Notes: generated by a model not told the origin, from the sequence alone. DNA of 64,000 bases from Antrihabitans stalagmiti (GCF_016482825.1 NZ_JAEMNV010000013.1:49586-113585); one strand, 5' to 3'; counted from the stretch's first letter, positions 1 to 9,647 are shown. Numbers and translations are program-made.

Positions 1-445
1 GGCCTTCGTGGCCGATGAGAAGAATGTCGTAGTCGTCGCGCGCGAACCGCTTGGCTTCCTGGTGCACCTTGGTCACCAGCGGGCACGTGGCGTCGATCGT
101 GCGCAGGCTGCGACTTGCTGCGGCGTCGTGCACGGCAGGCGACACTCCGTGCGCGGAGAAGACGAGCAGCGAACCCTCCGGAACTTCGTCGGTTTCGTCC
201 ACGAAGATGACGCCCTGGTCTTCCAGCGTTTCGACGACGTGGCGGTTGTGGACGATCTCTTTACGCACGTAGATGGGGGCGCCGTGCTTCTCGAGTGCTT
301 TCTCGACGGTTTCGACAGCGCGGTCGACCCCGGCGCAGTAACCACGTGGTTCTGCCAGCAGGACTCGCTTACCGGTCGCGGTACCGACGCCACCTCGACC
401 CGCAGATCGTGTGATCCCGACATTGAGTGGTACAGGCGCAGACAT
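1..445 (-). CDS. ispH: 4-hydroxy-3-methylbut-2-enyl diphosphate reductase, N-terminal part (partial)
   Basis: Last enzyme of the non-mevalonate isoprenoid pathway: an Fe-S reductase making IPP and DMAPP from HMBPP. The window edge cuts the gene, leaving about the first 148 residues. Visible family signatures are [16 protein letters not shown], with the first cluster cysteine in GYCAG, then VFSAHGVSP and [12 protein letters not shown], with the second cysteine in ATCPL, and LLIGHEG at the edge. The ATG at 443-445 leaves a short N-terminal extension before the conserved core, which is normal for actinobacteria. It is divergent from the lipid-droplet-associated gene; the 92 bases between them must hold both promoters. 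The neighbourhood ispH / Rv1109c-like / xseA / xseB matches the mycobacterial order as I recall it. Confidence in identity is very high. Confidence 0.96.
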   Translation of the reverse strand, partial: MSAPVPLNVGITRSAGRGGVGTATGKRVLLAEPRGYCAGVDRAVETVEKALEKHGAPIYVRKEIVHNRHVVETLEDQGVIFVDETDEVPEGSLLVFSAHGVSPAVHDAAASRSLRTIDATCPLVTKVHQEAKRFARDDYDILLIGHEG

Positions 446-537
446 ACCTCGAGGATACGTGTCGATGGCGCTCCATCCGCCCTCACAAGGACGGATCACA
501 CTCTCAACTACCAAATCTGCCGCTCGTCAGGCACCCT

Positions 538-1128
538 ATGGTTATGATTCGACCTCCTTATCTGGCGCGGGTTGCCGCTGGTGCCGCGGTGTACATACTC
601 GAAGAGACCCGTAAGTTCCCTTCGACTGCTGTGACGCTGCCGATGACCGCGTTCAGCCAGATGCTCCAGACCGGGATGCATTTCCAACAGTTCCTCACGA
701 GCTTGGCCATCAAGGGCGATCGGGTTTTCAGTCCGCTGCTCGGCCCTGATCAGGACCAACCGGAGTGGGCGACGTTCGACGAGGACGAGACCGAACTCGA
801 TGTGCCCGATATCGCCGAACGCTCGGAAACCCCGGGTCGCTTCGCGTTGTACTCGATGCCGCCGAAGGAGCAGCGCGCAGGCGTGAGCACCCCGCGATCG
901 ACGAACGCGTCGTCGAATGCGGCTCCAGCGCCTGAACCGGCAGCCGAGCCGGAGATTGCTGCGTACCTCGATTACGCCAACCTGACGCTTGCACAGCTGC
1001 GCGCACGGTTGCGGAACTTGTCACTCGAAGAGTTGACGGCACTGCTCGACTACGAAGAGGGCAGCCTTGCGCGCGCCCCGTTCGTGACGATGCTGTCCAA
1101 CAGGATTGTTTCAACGAAGGCGAAGTGA
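538..1128 (+). CDS. lipid droplet-associated protein (Rv1109c-like)
   Basis: A 196-residue protein of the conserved actinobacterial family found between ispH and xseA, annotated in rhodococci and mycobacteria as lipid droplet-associated. The N-terminal third ([20 protein letters not shown] onward) is amphipathic and hydrophobic without a clear transmembrane span, fitting surface binding to triacylglycerol droplets. A low-complexity Ala/Pro/Glu linker lies around residues 120-145, and a helical tail ([26 protein letters not shown]) near the C-terminus. I chose ATG 538, with a weak CAGG six bases upstream; ATG 544 is equally possible. The ORF extends upstream to 427 but that part is overlapped by the promoter region and looks non-coding. 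The stop overlaps the xseA GTG by four bases, implying translational coupling. The functional label rests on family knowledge, not on a catalytic motif. Confidence 0.8.
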   Translation: MVMIRPPYLARVAAGAAVYILEETRKFPSTAVTLPMTAFSQMLQTGMHFQQFLTSLAIKGDRVFSPLLGPDQDQPEWATFDEDETELDVPDIAERSETPGRFALYSMPPKEQRAGVSTPRSTNASSNAAPAPEPAAEPEIAAYLDYANLTLAQLRARLRNLSLEELTALLDYEEGSLARAPFVTMLSNRIVSTKAK

Positions 1129-2372
1129 CTGCTGCCCAGCAACCACGGACCTCCAACTCTGCCGAGAATCCGTGGCCGGTCCGGTCGGTGTCGACGAAGG
1201 TCACCCAGTGGATCGATCGCCTCGGCAGCATTTGGGTCGAGGGCCAGATAACTCAGATCAACGTTAGGCCCGGCACGCGGACCGCATTCGTCGTATTACG
1301 TGATCCCGCCGCCGACATGTCGTTGACGGTGACCTGTACACCGGAACTGATCCGAGATTCGCCCGTGGCGTTGACCGAGGGCAGCCGCGTGATCATGTTC
1401 GGCAAGCTCGCCTTCTATCCCGGCCGGGGCACGATCTCGCTGCGCGTCACCGAAATTCGCGCAATCGGCATCGGCGAACTCTTGGCCAGGATCGAGCGCC
1501 TGCGGGCGCTGCTCGCGGCGGAGGGGCTCTTCGATCCTCGCTTGAAACGACCGATTCCGTTCCTGCCCAGGACGATCGGGCTGGTAACGGGCAGGGCAAG
1601 CGCCGCTGAACGCGACGTCGTTTCGGTCGCGCAAAGCCGTTGGCCTGCAGTGCGATTCGTGATCAAGAATGTTGCCGTCCAAGGTCCGACCGCTGTTCCG
1701 CAGTTGCTCACCGCCATCGCAGAACTGGACGCCGATGCCGACGTCGACGTCGTCATCCTTGCGCGCGGCGGCGGCAGCGTCGAAGATCTGCTGCCGTTTT
1801 CGGACGAGACGCTGTGCCGTGCGATTGTCGCGGCGCGAACGCCGATCGTCAGTGCGATCGGCCACGAACCAGACAGCCCGCTGAGCGACTATGTCGCGGA
1901 CCTTCGTGCCGCGACGCCGACCGACGCAGCCAAACGCGTCGTTCCCGATGCCAATGCCGAGCAAGCACTGGTCGCCGACTATCGAGGTCGTGCCGTGGCT
2001 GCGCTGCGCGGGTGGGTCGAACGCGAACTCCGCGTGATCGGCCAGATTCGAAGTCGTCCAGCACTGGCCGAGCCGACTCGCGACCTCGCAGGTCGTGCGG
2101 ACGAGATTGCCATGCTGAGGCAAGCCGCCCGGCGCGACATCGTTCGCGCGCTCGATCTGGAAGGCACGCGGGCCGCTCATCTCCGAGAGCGCCTGACGAC
2201 ACTCGGACCAGCGGCGACACTTGCGCGTGGATACGCGGTCGTCCAGCGAATGAACGGAAGCGCGGACCCACACGTGCTACGTTCTGTTGCCGATGCCCCG
2301 CCCGGAGCGCAGCTTCGGATTCGGGTTGCTGACGGTGCTGTCAGCGCTGCATCGCTCGGGCCGCATCGATAG
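1125..2372 (+). CDS. xseA: exodeoxyribonuclease VII large subunit
   Basis: Catalytic subunit of exonuclease VII, which degrades single-stranded DNA processively. The protein is 415 residues. An N-terminal OB-fold ([20 protein letters not shown]) is followed by the catalytic core with [19 protein letters not shown], then [30 protein letters not shown], and a C-terminal part rich in Leu/Arg/Glu predicted to be helical. These are diagnostic of XseA. Translation starts at a GTG that overlaps the stop of the preceding gene (GTGA, 1125-1128). xseB follows 78 bases later, so the two subunits are probably co-transcribed. Length is within the usual 400-450 residue range for the family. Certainty is high. 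Confidence 0.97.
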   Translation: MTAAQQPRTSNSAENPWPVRSVSTKVTQWIDRLGSIWVEGQITQINVRPGTRTAFVVLRDPAADMSLTVTCTPELIRDSPVALTEGSRVIMFGKLAFYPGRGTISLRVTEIRAIGIGELLARIERLRALLAAEGLFDPRLKRPIPFLPRTIGLVTGRASAAERDVVSVAQSRWPAVRFVIKNVAVQGPTAVPQLLTAIAELDADADVDVVILARGGGSVEDLLPFSDETLCRAIVAARTPIVSAIGHEPDSPLSDYVADLRAATPTDAAKRVVPDANAEQALVADYRGRAVAALRGWVERELRVIGQIRSRPALAEPTRDLAGRADEIAMLRQAARRDIVRALDLEGTRAAHLRERLTTLGPAATLARGYAVVQRMNGSADPHVLRSVADAPPGAQLRIRVADGAVSAASLGPHR

Positions 2373-2450
2373 GATCCCCCGATAATTCCCACTGTCGCTC
2401 CGCTCGCCCTCGGCGCGACGATCGAAGTACTTGATGGAAGCGACGGAACA

Positions 2451-2684
2451 TTGCCGCACAGTGACGACACCCCAACAGAAATCTCGCAGATGGGCTACGA
2501 AGCGGCCCGCGAAGAACTCGTCGACGTCGTTCGAATCCTCGAACAAGGCGGATTGGACCTCGATGCCTCGCTCGCTCTCTGGGAGCGTGGGGAGGCGCTT
2601 GCCAACCGTTGCGAGGAGCACCTCGCCGGTGCACGCGGTCGAGTCGAAGCAGCACTCGCGGCCGCGGAGGCCAACCGAAAGTAG
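2451..2684 (+). CDS. xseB: exodeoxyribonuclease VII small subunit
   Basis: Small helical partner of XseA. The 77-residue product shows the family core: [20 protein letters not shown], then [17 protein letters not shown] and a C-terminal acidic/alanine helix. The annotated start is TTG at 2451 with GGAAG ten bases upstream; the in-frame ATG at 2490 would shorten it to 64 residues and is the alternative. It sits directly downstream of xseA in the same orientation, as in mycobacteria. A mycobacterial 3-beta-hydroxysteroid dehydrogenase gene that I recall from the same block is not present here; a flavin-split-barrel gene follows instead. Confidence 0.92.
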   Translation: MPHSDDTPTEISQMGYEAAREELVDVVRILEQGGLDLDASLALWERGEALANRCEEHLAGARGRVEAALAAAEANRK

Positions 2685-2734
2685 TCTCGCTTTGCTCTTC
2701 GATCACAGCTCCGACGAGGACTATCGTCGGTTTT

Positions 2735-3265
2735 GTGGATGCGTCATCTACTGTGCCGGGCGATCCCCCTGCGTCGGCGCCGATTCTGTTCGGCGCCCCT
2801 TCGACGGGTTCCAGTTTGCTGCCGTGGACATGGGCAATCGCGCGCCTGTCGCTGGCGAAGAATTACTGGATCTCGACCAACCGCCCCGACGGTCGTCCGC
2901 ATACTCGCCCCGTTTGGGGTGTCTGGCTCGATAATTCGTTGTGGTTCAGCACGGGCTCACTTGCTCGGCACAACCTCGTGGGCAACGCTGCCATCAGCGT
3001 GAATCTCGAGGACGGCGATGCGGCGGTGATCATCGAGGGAACCGCGCGACCGGCGATCGCAGCCGGCGAACTGCGCAGGATGTGCGAGCACTACGGATCG
3101 AAATACGACTGGCCGATGCACCCGACCGCAGTCGGAATCGAGGACAGCGACGGCTCCGGCGGACCAGTGTTCCGAGTGTTTCCCCAGGTTGTCTTCGGCT
3201 GGGAATCGAATCTGCACGCACCGACCAGGTGGCGGTTCGACTACGTCGGCCCCAGCCACCCCTAG
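2735..3265 (+). CDS. pyridoxamine 5'-phosphate oxidase-family protein (flavin split barrel)
   Basis: A roughly 176-residue protein with the split-barrel flavin-binding fold: an opening strand region (RLSLAKNYWISTNRPDGRPH, then TRPVWGVWLDNSLWFSTGS), a middle HNLVGNAAISVNLEDGDAAVIIEGTA and a closing FPQVVFGWESN. Such proteins bind FMN or F420 and act as oxidoreductases or sequester cofactors; no specific substrate can be assigned. Start is uncertain: the GTG at 2735 avoids overlap with xseB, while an upstream ATG at 2609 would overlap xseB by 76 bases in another frame and is unlikely. It lies 50 bases after xseB and converges with the DUF4245 gene. Confidence 0.75.
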   Translation: MDASSTVPGDPPASAPILFGAPSTGSSLLPWTWAIARLSLAKNYWISTNRPDGRPHTRPVWGVWLDNSLWFSTGSLARHNLVGNAAISVNLEDGDAAVIIEGTARPAIAAGELRRMCEHYGSKYDWPMHPTAVGIEDSDGSGGPVFRVFPQVVFGWESNLHAPTRWRFDYVGPSHP

Positions 3266-3277
3266 TCATCCCCGAGG

Positions 3278-3838
3278 TCACCGCGGCAGCGGCGTCGCGT
3301 CCCCGATGGCCTGTGCGACTTCGGCGAACTCCGCGGCCGTCGCTCCACCGGCAATCAGGATGGAGGCGTCGCCGAAGTTCGCGAACCATGCCCGTTTCTC
3401 ACCTTCGCCGCCGTAGACAACCCACTTGCGAGTGCCGATCGTTTCGGTGCCGACCGCGGTGCTCTCGCCGACGACCTTGCGGACCAACGCGTCTTCGCTC
3501 GCATTGCTCTGGTGGATTTCGACGTAACGGCCGTTCGGAGAGACGTAGCCGATTCGACTCGACACGCTGCCGCCAGGAACTTGGACGCGCTCGGCCGAGT
3601 TGGGTTGCCAACCGTCCGGCAACACCGGCTTTCGTATCGGGAATCCGAGCTCACGCGCATCGACCTGGGAGACCGCGTCGACGTCGATCGTCGGTACCGG
3701 CCCAGGTTTCGGACCGCCGGGGCTGAAGCTGCACTGGCTGGCAATCCCCGCGATCGCCAAGCACAGAAGCACGAGCGGGATGAGCGAGAGAGCCATATCG
3801 CGCGAGCTGTGAAATATGCGGGGTTTGTCGGAGGCCAC
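3278..3838 (-). CDS. DUF4245 domain-containing membrane-anchored protein
   Basis: A single N-terminal transmembrane helix (MALSLIPLVLLCLAIAGIA) is followed by a proline-rich spacer (SPGGPKPGPVPTIDVD) and an extracytoplasmic domain of about 140 residues with LGFPIRKPVLPDGWQPNS and the closing KRAWFANFGDASILIAGGAT. This is the actinobacterial DUF4245 family, normally found next to glpX and fumC; its molecular role is not established. Start chosen is the GTG at 3836-3838; the ORF continues upstream to 3913 into the divergent promoter of glpX without a convincing ribosome site. Only 12 bases separate its 3' end from the convergent flavin-split-barrel gene. Confidence 0.8.
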   Translation of the reverse strand: MASDKPRIFHSSRDMALSLIPLVLLCLAIAGIASQCSFSPGGPKPGPVPTIDVDAVSQVDARELGFPIRKPVLPDGWQPNSAERVQVPGGSVSSRIGYVSPNGRYVEIHQSNASEDALVRKVVGESTAVGTETIGTRKWVVYGGEGEKRAWFANFGDASILIAGGATAAEFAEVAQAIGDATPLPR

Positions 3839-3991
3839 GCCGAAAAGTATCCCAGCCCCGAGTTCGGCCGTCACACTGGCAGGCGTGGCACAGGCCAAAG
3901 CACGGCTGCACAAGCCGTTCTGAAAGAATCACCCATGTTCCCGACGCCGGCACACGAGGCCGCCGCGTGACGTAACCAGGAGGCACTGCGG

Positions 3992-5032
3992 ATGACGTCC
4001 AGCATCAAACCCAGTCGACGCGAAGCACCGGACCGCAACCTCGCCCTCGAACTCGTACGAGTCACCGAGGCTGGAGCTATGGCGGCCGGACGCTGGGTCG
4101 GACGCGGTGACAAAGAGGGCGGCGACGGTGCCGCGGTCGACGCGATGCGGCAACTCGTCAGCTCGGTATCCATGCGCGGCGTCGTCGTCATCGGCGAAGG
4201 CGAAAAGGACGAAGCACCGATGCTCTACAACGGCGAACTCGTCGGCAACGGCGACGGACCCGACTGCGACTTCGCTGTGGATCCCGTCGACGGAACAACG
4301 CTGATGTCGAAGGGTATGCCGAACGCCATCTCGGTGCTCGCGGTGTCCGAACGCGGTTCCATGTTCGACCCGTCGGCCGTGTTCTACATGGACAAGATCG
4401 CCGTCGGACCCGACGCTGCGGACGTCATCGACATCACCGCGCCCGTCTCGGAGAACATCCGTCGCGTCGCGAAGGCGAAGAAATCGTCCGTCTCCGACAT
4501 AACCGTGTGCATTCTCGATCGGCCACGGCACAACGACCTCATCCAGAAGGTGCGAGACACCGGTGCCCGCATCCGGCTCATCTCCGACGGCGACGTCGCG
4601 GGAGCGATCGCTGCCGCACGGCCCGAATCGGGTACCGACATTCTCGTCGGCACGGGCGGCACACCCGAAGGCATCATCGCCGCCGCCGCGATGCGTTGTA
4701 TGGGCGGGGTTCTGCAGGGTCGTCTTGCCCCGACCGACGACGAGGAACGCCAGAAGGCGATCGACGCAGGCCACGATCTCGACCGCATCCTGCTGACCGA
4801 AGACTTGGTCTCCGGCGAGAACGTCTTCTTCTGCGCAACCGGCGTGACGGACGGCGACCTGCTGCGCGGCGTTCGCTACAGCGGCGGCGGAGCAACAACG
4901 CAGTCGATCGTGATGCGCTCCAAGTCCGGCACCGTTCGCATGATCGACGCCTACCACCGCCTCACCAAGCTGCGTGAATATTCGGCAGTCGACTTCGATG
5001 GTGAAGACGGCGCAGATTTTCCGATGCCTTGA
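3992..5032 (+). CDS. glpX: class II fructose-1,6-bisphosphatase
   Basis: Gluconeogenic phosphatase converting fructose 1,6-bisphosphate to fructose 6-phosphate, metal dependent, cytosolic. Key signatures: [18 protein letters not shown] (metal-binding acidic cluster), [18 protein letters not shown] (the DPVDGT motif of the Li-sensitive phosphatase superfamily) and [20 protein letters not shown]. Length is 346 residues, normal for GlpX of actinobacteria. ATG 3992 follows an AGGAGG-like site (CCAGGAGG) about ten bases upstream. fumC follows 46 bases downstream in the same direction, so the pair is likely one operon, as in mycobacteria. Confidence 0.97.
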   Translation: MTSSIKPSRREAPDRNLALELVRVTEAGAMAAGRWVGRGDKEGGDGAAVDAMRQLVSSVSMRGVVVIGEGEKDEAPMLYNGELVGNGDGPDCDFAVDPVDGTTLMSKGMPNAISVLAVSERGSMFDPSAVFYMDKIAVGPDAADVIDITAPVSENIRRVAKAKKSSVSDITVCILDRPRHNDLIQKVRDTGARIRLISDGDVAGAIAAARPESGTDILVGTGGTPEGIIAAAAMRCMGGVLQGRLAPTDDEERQKAIDAGHDLDRILLTEDLVSGENVFFCATGVTDGDLLRGVRYSGGGATTQSIVMRSKSGTVRMIDAYHRLTKLREYSAVDFDGEDGADFPMP

Positions 5033-5078
5033 TCTCCGGCCGCCCGCTCCCCGACCCACAACTGGCAAGGTTTACCTC

Positions 5079-6479
5079 ATGACCGAGAGCACAGAACAGC
5101 AATACCGCATCGAGCACGACACGATGGGCGAGGTCCGCGTCCCCATCGATGCCCTGTGGCGTGCACAAACGCAACGGGCCGTCGAGAATTTCCCGATCAG
5201 CTTCCGGCCACTCGAGCGCACCCAGATCCGCGCGATGGGCCTGCTGAAGGGCGCGTGCGCGAAGGTCAACAAGGACCTCGGCCTGCTCGACGCCGACAAG
5301 GCGGACGCGATCATCGCGGCTGCGAACGAGATCGCTGAGGGCAAACACGACGACCAGTTCCCGATCGACGTCTTCCAGACCGGGTCGGGCACCAGCTCGA
5401 ACATGAACGCCAACGAGGTCATCGCCAGCATCGCGAAGGCGAACGGCGTCGACGTGCACCCCAACGACCACGTCAACATGTCGCAGTCGTCCAACGACAC
5501 GTTCCCGACCGCGACGCACGTCGCCGCGACCGAAGCCGCTGTCACCGATCTGATTCCAGCGCTCGAATACCTGCACGAGGCGCTCGCCGCGAAGGCGACC
5601 GAGTGGAAGACCGTCGTCAAGTCGGGCCGGACCCACCTGATGGACGCCGTTCCCGTCACCCTCGGTCAGGAGTTCGGCGGCTATGCCCGCCAGATTCAGG
5701 CAGGCATCGAGCGCGTGCAGTCGACGCTCCCCCGCCTCGGTGAACTTCCCATCGGTGGCACCGCGGTCGGCACCGGTCTCAACGCACCGGACGGCTTCGG
5801 CCCCAAGGTCGTCACCGAACTCGTCGCCTCGACCGGTGTCGACGCACTCACCCCCGCCAAGGACAGCTTCGAGGCCCAGGCCGCGCGTGACGGCCTCGTC
5901 GAAGCATCGGGTGCGCTGCGCACCATCGCCATCTCCTTGACCAAGATCGCCAACGACATCCGCTGGATGGGATCGGGTCCGCTGACCGGACTCGGCGAAA
6001 TCCAGCTTCCCGACCTGCAGCCAGGCAGCTCGATCATGCCCGGCAAGGTCAATCCGGTTCTGCCGGAAGCGGTTACGCAGGTCGCAGCGCAGGTCGTCGG
6101 TAACGACGCCGCAGTCGCATGGGGTGGCGCTGCCGGCGCGTTCGAGCTCAACGTCTACATCCCGATGATGGCGCGCAACCTCCTCGAATCGTTCAAGTTG
6201 ATCGCCAACGTCTCGCGGCTGTTCGCCGACAAGTGCGTCAGCGGCCTGATCGCGAATGTCGATCACCTCAAGGAACTTGCGGAATCGTCGCCGTCGATCG
6301 TGACTCCGCTGAATTCGGCGATCGGTTACGAAGAGGCAGCTGCCGTCGCCAAGCAGGCGCTCAAGGAGAAGAAGACGATCCGCCAGACCGTCGTCGACCG
6401 TGGCCTCATCGGCGACAAGCTGTCGGAGGAAGAACTCGACCGTCGCCTCGACGTCCTCGCAATGGCAAAAGTGAAGTAG
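5079..6479 (+). CDS. fumC: class II fumarate hydratase
   Basis: TCA-cycle enzyme interconverting fumarate and malate, cofactor-free homotetramer. The 466-residue protein carries the superfamily signature [11 protein letters not shown], the T/S-rich substrate loop [16 protein letters not shown], and [18 protein letters not shown]. The chosen ATG at 5079 has GGCAAGG eight bases upstream; the ORF is open further upstream to 4974, but that part overlaps the end of glpX and is non-coding. A hairpin at 6511-6546 follows the gene and probably ends the glpX-fumC transcript. Confidence 0.97.
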   Translation: MTESTEQQYRIEHDTMGEVRVPIDALWRAQTQRAVENFPISFRPLERTQIRAMGLLKGACAKVNKDLGLLDADKADAIIAAANEIAEGKHDDQFPIDVFQTGSGTSSNMNANEVIASIAKANGVDVHPNDHVNMSQSSNDTFPTATHVAATEAAVTDLIPALEYLHEALAAKATEWKTVVKSGRTHLMDAVPVTLGQEFGGYARQIQAGIERVQSTLPRLGELPIGGTAVGTGLNAPDGFGPKVVTELVASTGVDALTPAKDSFEAQAARDGLVEASGALRTIAISLTKIANDIRWMGSGPLTGLGEIQLPDLQPGSSIMPGKVNPVLPEAVTQVAAQVVGNDAAVAWGGAAGAFELNVYIPMMARNLLESFKLIANVSRLFADKCVSGLIANVDHLKELAESSPSIVTPLNSAIGYEEAAAVAKQALKEKKTIRQTVVDRGLIGDKLSEEELDRRLDVLAMAKVK

Positions 6480-6510
6480 GGCACGGCCACATCGTCACAG
6501 GATTTCCGAC

Positions 6511-6546
6511 AGCGGGGATCGCAGCATTCGTGCAGCGGTCCCCGCT
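6511..6546 (+). terminator. probable terminator after fumC
   Basis: Eight-base perfect arms AGCGGGGA and TCCCCGCT flank a GC-rich loop that can pair further. It lies 31 bases after the fumC stop and before the next gene. There is no strong T-run, which is common for actinobacterial terminators, so the assignment is tentative. Confidence 0.5.
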
Positions 6547-6647
6547 TCGTGTCCGGGTGAGCGGCGCGCCAACTCGTCGCTGCTAGCACCTGAAAGGGCG
6601 TCGTTCAAGATCTATCCGAGGCGCTGGCCGAGGACTACGGTTTGCCC

Positions 6648-8255
6648 ATGACTCGGCACAGTCGGCGCGCGACCATGATCGCCGCGACCGTATTTTCGAT
6701 CGTCGGACTCGTCGGCGGTTGCACGACAGTGACGCCCGAGAACACAGATACGACCGATACCGCAGCCACCGACCCGGCCGCGGCCAGTGCGCCCCCGAAT
6801 GTCGTTGCGGGAGTGCCCATTCCCGATGGCCGCGTCGACGAAGCGGTCGGTAAGTTGGACGGAATCGTCGACGAGCTCATGGCGTCGTCCGGCATACCCG
6901 GCATGGCAGTAGCAGTGGTGCACGGCGGGAAGACCGTGTACGCAAAAGGTTTCGGTGTTCGCGATGTCGGCAGCGGCGACTCCGTCGATGCGGACACGGT
7001 GTTCCAGCTGGCGTCGGTGTCGAAGTCGTTGGCCGCGACCGTGGTCGCTCATCAGGTCGGAACGAAATCGATCGACTGGACCACGCCGATCGTGTCGAAG
7101 CTGCCATGGTTCGCATTGCGCGACCCGCTCGTCACCCAGACCGTCACGATCGGGGATCTGTTCGCACACCGATCCGGACTACCGGAACATGCGGGAGACA
7201 ACCTGGAAGACCTCGGCTACGACCGCAGGCAGATCCTCGAACGCCTGCGCCTGGAACCGCTGGACCCGTTCCGAATCAGCTACAACTACACCAACTTCGG
7301 GCTCACCGCCGCCGCGGAGGCAGTCGCAACAGCGGCGAACACCGACTGGGCGCAACTCTCCGATCAGGTGCTGTATCAACCGCTGGGGATGTCGTCGACG
7401 AGTTCACGATTCGCCGATTTCAAGGCAAGGCCGAACCATGCTGTCGGGCATGTGAAGGTCGACAACGAATGGGTCGCCGAGTACGTCCGCGAGCCGGACG
7501 AGCAATCGCCTGCTGGCGGTGTCAGTTCGTCGGTCAACGACATGTCCAAGTGGCTGACGATGATGCTGGCAAACGGCCGTTTCGACGACAAGGAGATCGC
7601 TCCAGCCGACGCGATCCTCCCGGCAATATCCGTTCAGTCGGTATCCTCGCCGTCGACCTCACCTGACGCTCGCGCCGGGTTCTACGGGTACGGATTCAAC
7701 GTCGGTACATCGCCGGCCGGACGCACCGTGTACAGCCATTCCGGAGCGTTCGCACTCGGCGCGGGAACCAACTTCCTGGTGATTCCGTCCGCAGACGTTG
7801 CCATCGTCGCGCTGACCAACGCCGCACCGATCGGGCTTCCCGAAACGTTGACCGCAGAATTCAGCGACCTCGTTCAGTTCGGTGAGGTTCGGGAGAACTG
7901 GCGCGACCTGTACCGAGACGCCTTCTCCGCACTCGACGATCCGGCAGGGTCGCTGGTAGGCCAGACCGCACCGACCAACCCCGCTCTCCCGCCGCCGTTG
8001 CAGTCCCTGGCAGGCCGCTACGACAACGAGTACTGGGGTCCGGCGACAATCGCCGAAACCAACGGCAATCTGGTGCTGACGATGGGCCCCAAGAACGTCA
8101 CCTACCCGTTGACACATTGGGACGGTGACACCTTCACGTTCCCGCTGAGTGGGGAAAACGCAGCACCGGGATCGATCTCCAAGTCAACGTTCTCGGGCAA
8201 CTCCCTGACGCTCGAGTATTTCGACGAGGACGGATTGGGTAGGTTCAATCGATGA
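6648..8255 (+). CDS. serine hydrolase lipoprotein (beta-lactamase class C fold)
   Basis: A 535-residue exported lipoprotein. The signal sequence has two arginines near the N-terminus and a lipobox VGGC, with the lipidated Cys at residue 25. The hydrolase domain shows the S-x-x-K nucleophile motif in QLASVSKSLAATVV, the Y-x-N motif in ISYNYTNFGLT, and a third-motif equivalent HSGAFALGAGT. After residue 430 a beta-rich C-terminal domain begins (LAGRYDNEYWGPATIAETNG), like the DUF3471 tail seen in related esterases. Start is taken at ATG 6648; a TTG at 6642 is in frame. Family members are esterases, D-aminopeptidases or PBP-like proteins; the substrate cannot be read from sequence. Its stop overlaps the next ATG by four bases (ATGA). 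Confidence 0.85.
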   Translation: MTRHSRRATMIAATVFSIVGLVGGCTTVTPENTDTTDTAATDPAAASAPPNVVAGVPIPDGRVDEAVGKLDGIVDELMASSGIPGMAVAVVHGGKTVYAKGFGVRDVGSGDSVDADTVFQLASVSKSLAATVVAHQVGTKSIDWTTPIVSKLPWFALRDPLVTQTVTIGDLFAHRSGLPEHAGDNLEDLGYDRRQILERLRLEPLDPFRISYNYTNFGLTAAAEAVATAANTDWAQLSDQVLYQPLGMSSTSSRFADFKARPNHAVGHVKVDNEWVAEYVREPDEQSPAGGVSSSVNDMSKWLTMMLANGRFDDKEIAPADAILPAISVQSVSSPSTSPDARAGFYGYGFNVGTSPAGRTVYSHSGAFALGAGTNFLVIPSADVAIVALTNAAPIGLPETLTAEFSDLVQFGEVRENWRDLYRDAFSALDDPAGSLVGQTAPTNPALPPPLQSLAGRYDNEYWGPATIAETNGNLVLTMGPKNVTYPLTHWDGDTFTFPLSGENAAPGSISKSTFSGNSLTLEYFDEDGLGRFNR

Positions 8256-8701
8256 CACCGCTCAGCGACATCAAACAGGACGCAACGACAACGGTCCGAG
8301 AATTTCTCGGGGCGCTGGAGGTGGATGCGACCGCAGAGGCACTCGAACTCGTCACCGACGACGTCGAGTGGATCAACAACTCGCTGTCGACCGCTCGTGG
8401 CGCTGGAAATCTCGACCGTGCGCTATCGATGGGCCCGAAACTTCGTATCGGGTTCGCGGCTCACATCCACCACATCGCCGAATCGGCTACGGCTAGTTCC
8501 GAAAGCGTCGTGCTGACCGAACGCACGGACGTGCTCCGCTTCGGTCCGGTACGGATCGCCTTCTGGGTATGTGGCACATTCGAGCTTCGCGACGGCAAGA
8601 TCGCCATCTGGCACGATTACTTCAGCTGGGCGAACTTCGCAAAGGGCACCGCAGTCGGCCTGACCCAGGCCGTGCTGCGCCGCACGCCTGCGCTCGACTA
8701 G
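8252..8701 (+). CDS. limonene-1,2-epoxide hydrolase family protein (EphG-like)
   Basis: A 149-residue SnoaL/NTF2-like protein of the limonene-epoxide hydrolase family. The catalytic triad pattern of that family is visible: an Asn in VEWINNS, Arg and Asp in VLTERTDVLRFG (R-x-D) and a second Asp in IWHDYFSW. Family members add water to lipid or terpene epoxides, acting through Asp-Arg-Asp chemistry. The ATG overlaps the stop of the serine hydrolase lipoprotein, so the two are translationally coupled; why a surface lipoprotein hydrolase should be paired with a cytosolic epoxide hydrolase is unknown. It converges with the desaturase gene with an overlap of four bases (8698-8701). Confidence 0.85.
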   Translation: MTPLSDIKQDATTTVREFLGALEVDATAEALELVTDDVEWINNSLSTARGAGNLDRALSMGPKLRIGFAAHIHHIAESATASSESVVLTERTDVLRFGPVRIAFWVCGTFELRDGKIAIWHDYFSWANFAKGTAVGLTQAVLRRTPALD

Positions 8702-9561
8702 ACGCGCAGGCTCGCCAGTTCCTCGCGGGCCTTTTCGCCGTCGACGCCGAGGTCGGTGCGCTCGAAGACGTTCCACTTCTCCAGCAACGGGCGGAACACC
8801 AGTTCGTCCTGGCGCGCGGGATCGTAGATGCCTGCCTCGGCGAGGTCGGTGGTGCTGTCCCGACCGTCGGCGAGCGGAATCGTCGGAACCTTGAAGCCAC
8901 GGACTCGGTCCGCGATCGCGCGCATCGCCTGATCGGGAACCAGATCCAGTGCGGCGACGACGATGTTGGCGTAGAAGTCGCGCTGCAGTTCGTCGTCGGT
9001 GGCGATCTTCTCGCAGATGCCGGCGACAACGGGATCGCCTGCAAGCTTTGCCGTGTTGCGATGGCGAATGCTCGATGCGGTCTCTTCGAAGGCCGCGTTG
9101 ACGAGCACCTCGATCAGGTGCATCGCGGGCGCGTTGTAGTTGTTGGTCATGTGCGTCATACGGATGCGTTCGAGTGCGACGGGATCGACGGCGCGCGTCA
9201 GAACGAGGTAATCACGGATGACGATCGAGTGCCGATTCTCCTCGGCAGTCCAGCGCCCGACCCAACGCCACCACGGACCGATCCGCAGATGCTTGGCCAG
9301 TTCCCGGTGATAGGACGGCATGTTGTCGGCTGCGAGCACACCGACTGTGAGAGCGAGCTTGCCGATCTCGCTGAGCGTCGACTGCTCTGGAGCCCAGTCC
9401 TCACCGCCGAGGAAGGCGAAATTGCGACCGTCGTCCCACGGAACGAGGTCCTGCGGCTGCCAGCCTTCGGCGGCGTCACCATGGAGATGCAGGTTTTCTT
9501 CCACGACAGGAGCCAGCGCGATCAGCAGCGCTTTGTCGTTCATTTCGTCAGGCACGCCCAT
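8698..9561 (-). CDS. acyl-ACP desaturase-like diiron protein with altered second metal motif
   Basis: About 287 residues, clearly of the DesA acyl-ACP desaturase family (FAFLGGEDW, then ADNMPSYHRELAKHL, and TAEENRHSIVIRDYLVLTR). Its neighbours phoH2 and glyA place it in the slot where I recall mycobacterial desA2, though the sequence looks closer to DesA1. The first E-x-x-H (EENRH) and the middle ligand Glu in FEETASS are intact. The second E-x-x-H, expected near ATDDELQRDFY, reads D-x-x-Q, so two of six carboxylate/His iron ligands are changed. It may be inactive, use another metal site or have a new role. Start: ATG 9561 or, by comparison with DesA1, ATG 9543; a longer start would run into the terminator at 9614-9647. 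Confidence 0.85.
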   Translation of the reverse strand: MGVPDEMNDKALLIALAPVVEENLHLHGDAAEGWQPQDLVPWDDGRNFAFLGGEDWAPEQSTLSEIGKLALTVGVLAADNMPSYHRELAKHLRIGPWWRWVGRWTAEENRHSIVIRDYLVLTRAVDPVALERIRMTHMTNNYNAPAMHLIEVLVNAAFEETASSIRHRNTAKLAGDPVVAGICEKIATDDELQRDFYANIVVAALDLVPDQAMRAIADRVRGFKVPTIPLADGRDSTTDLAEAGIYDPARQDELVFRPLLEKWNVFERTDLGVDGEKAREELASLRV

Positions 9562-9613
9562 ACGGTAGTCGCTGCGCACCGTCGAGTGTGAGTCAGCACC
9601 CGGGGAAACAGAC

Positions 9614-9647
9614 GCGTGGTGGCCGTCATAGTCGACGGCCACCACGC
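9614..9647 (-). terminator. intrinsic terminator of the LGFP lipoprotein gene
   Basis: A perfect 14-base stem (GCGTGGTGGCCGTC and its complement) with a six-base loop, followed on the minus strand by a T-rich stretch (TCTGTTT). It begins 18 bases after the lipoprotein stop and lies before the desaturase start, so the two minus-strand genes are separate transcription units. Confidence 0.85.

Noticed and set aside
4974..5078. N-terminal extension of fumC
   Set aside because: It overlaps the end of glpX in another frame; the ATG at 5,079 has a good ribosome site and starts like known FumC proteins.
3929..6266. Long minus-strand frames opposite glpX and fumC
   Set aside because: Shadows of two enzymes with clear signatures.
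9562..9645. N-terminal extension of the desaturase
   Set aside because: Its coding sequence would contain the terminator hairpin of the preceding gene; homologues start downstream.
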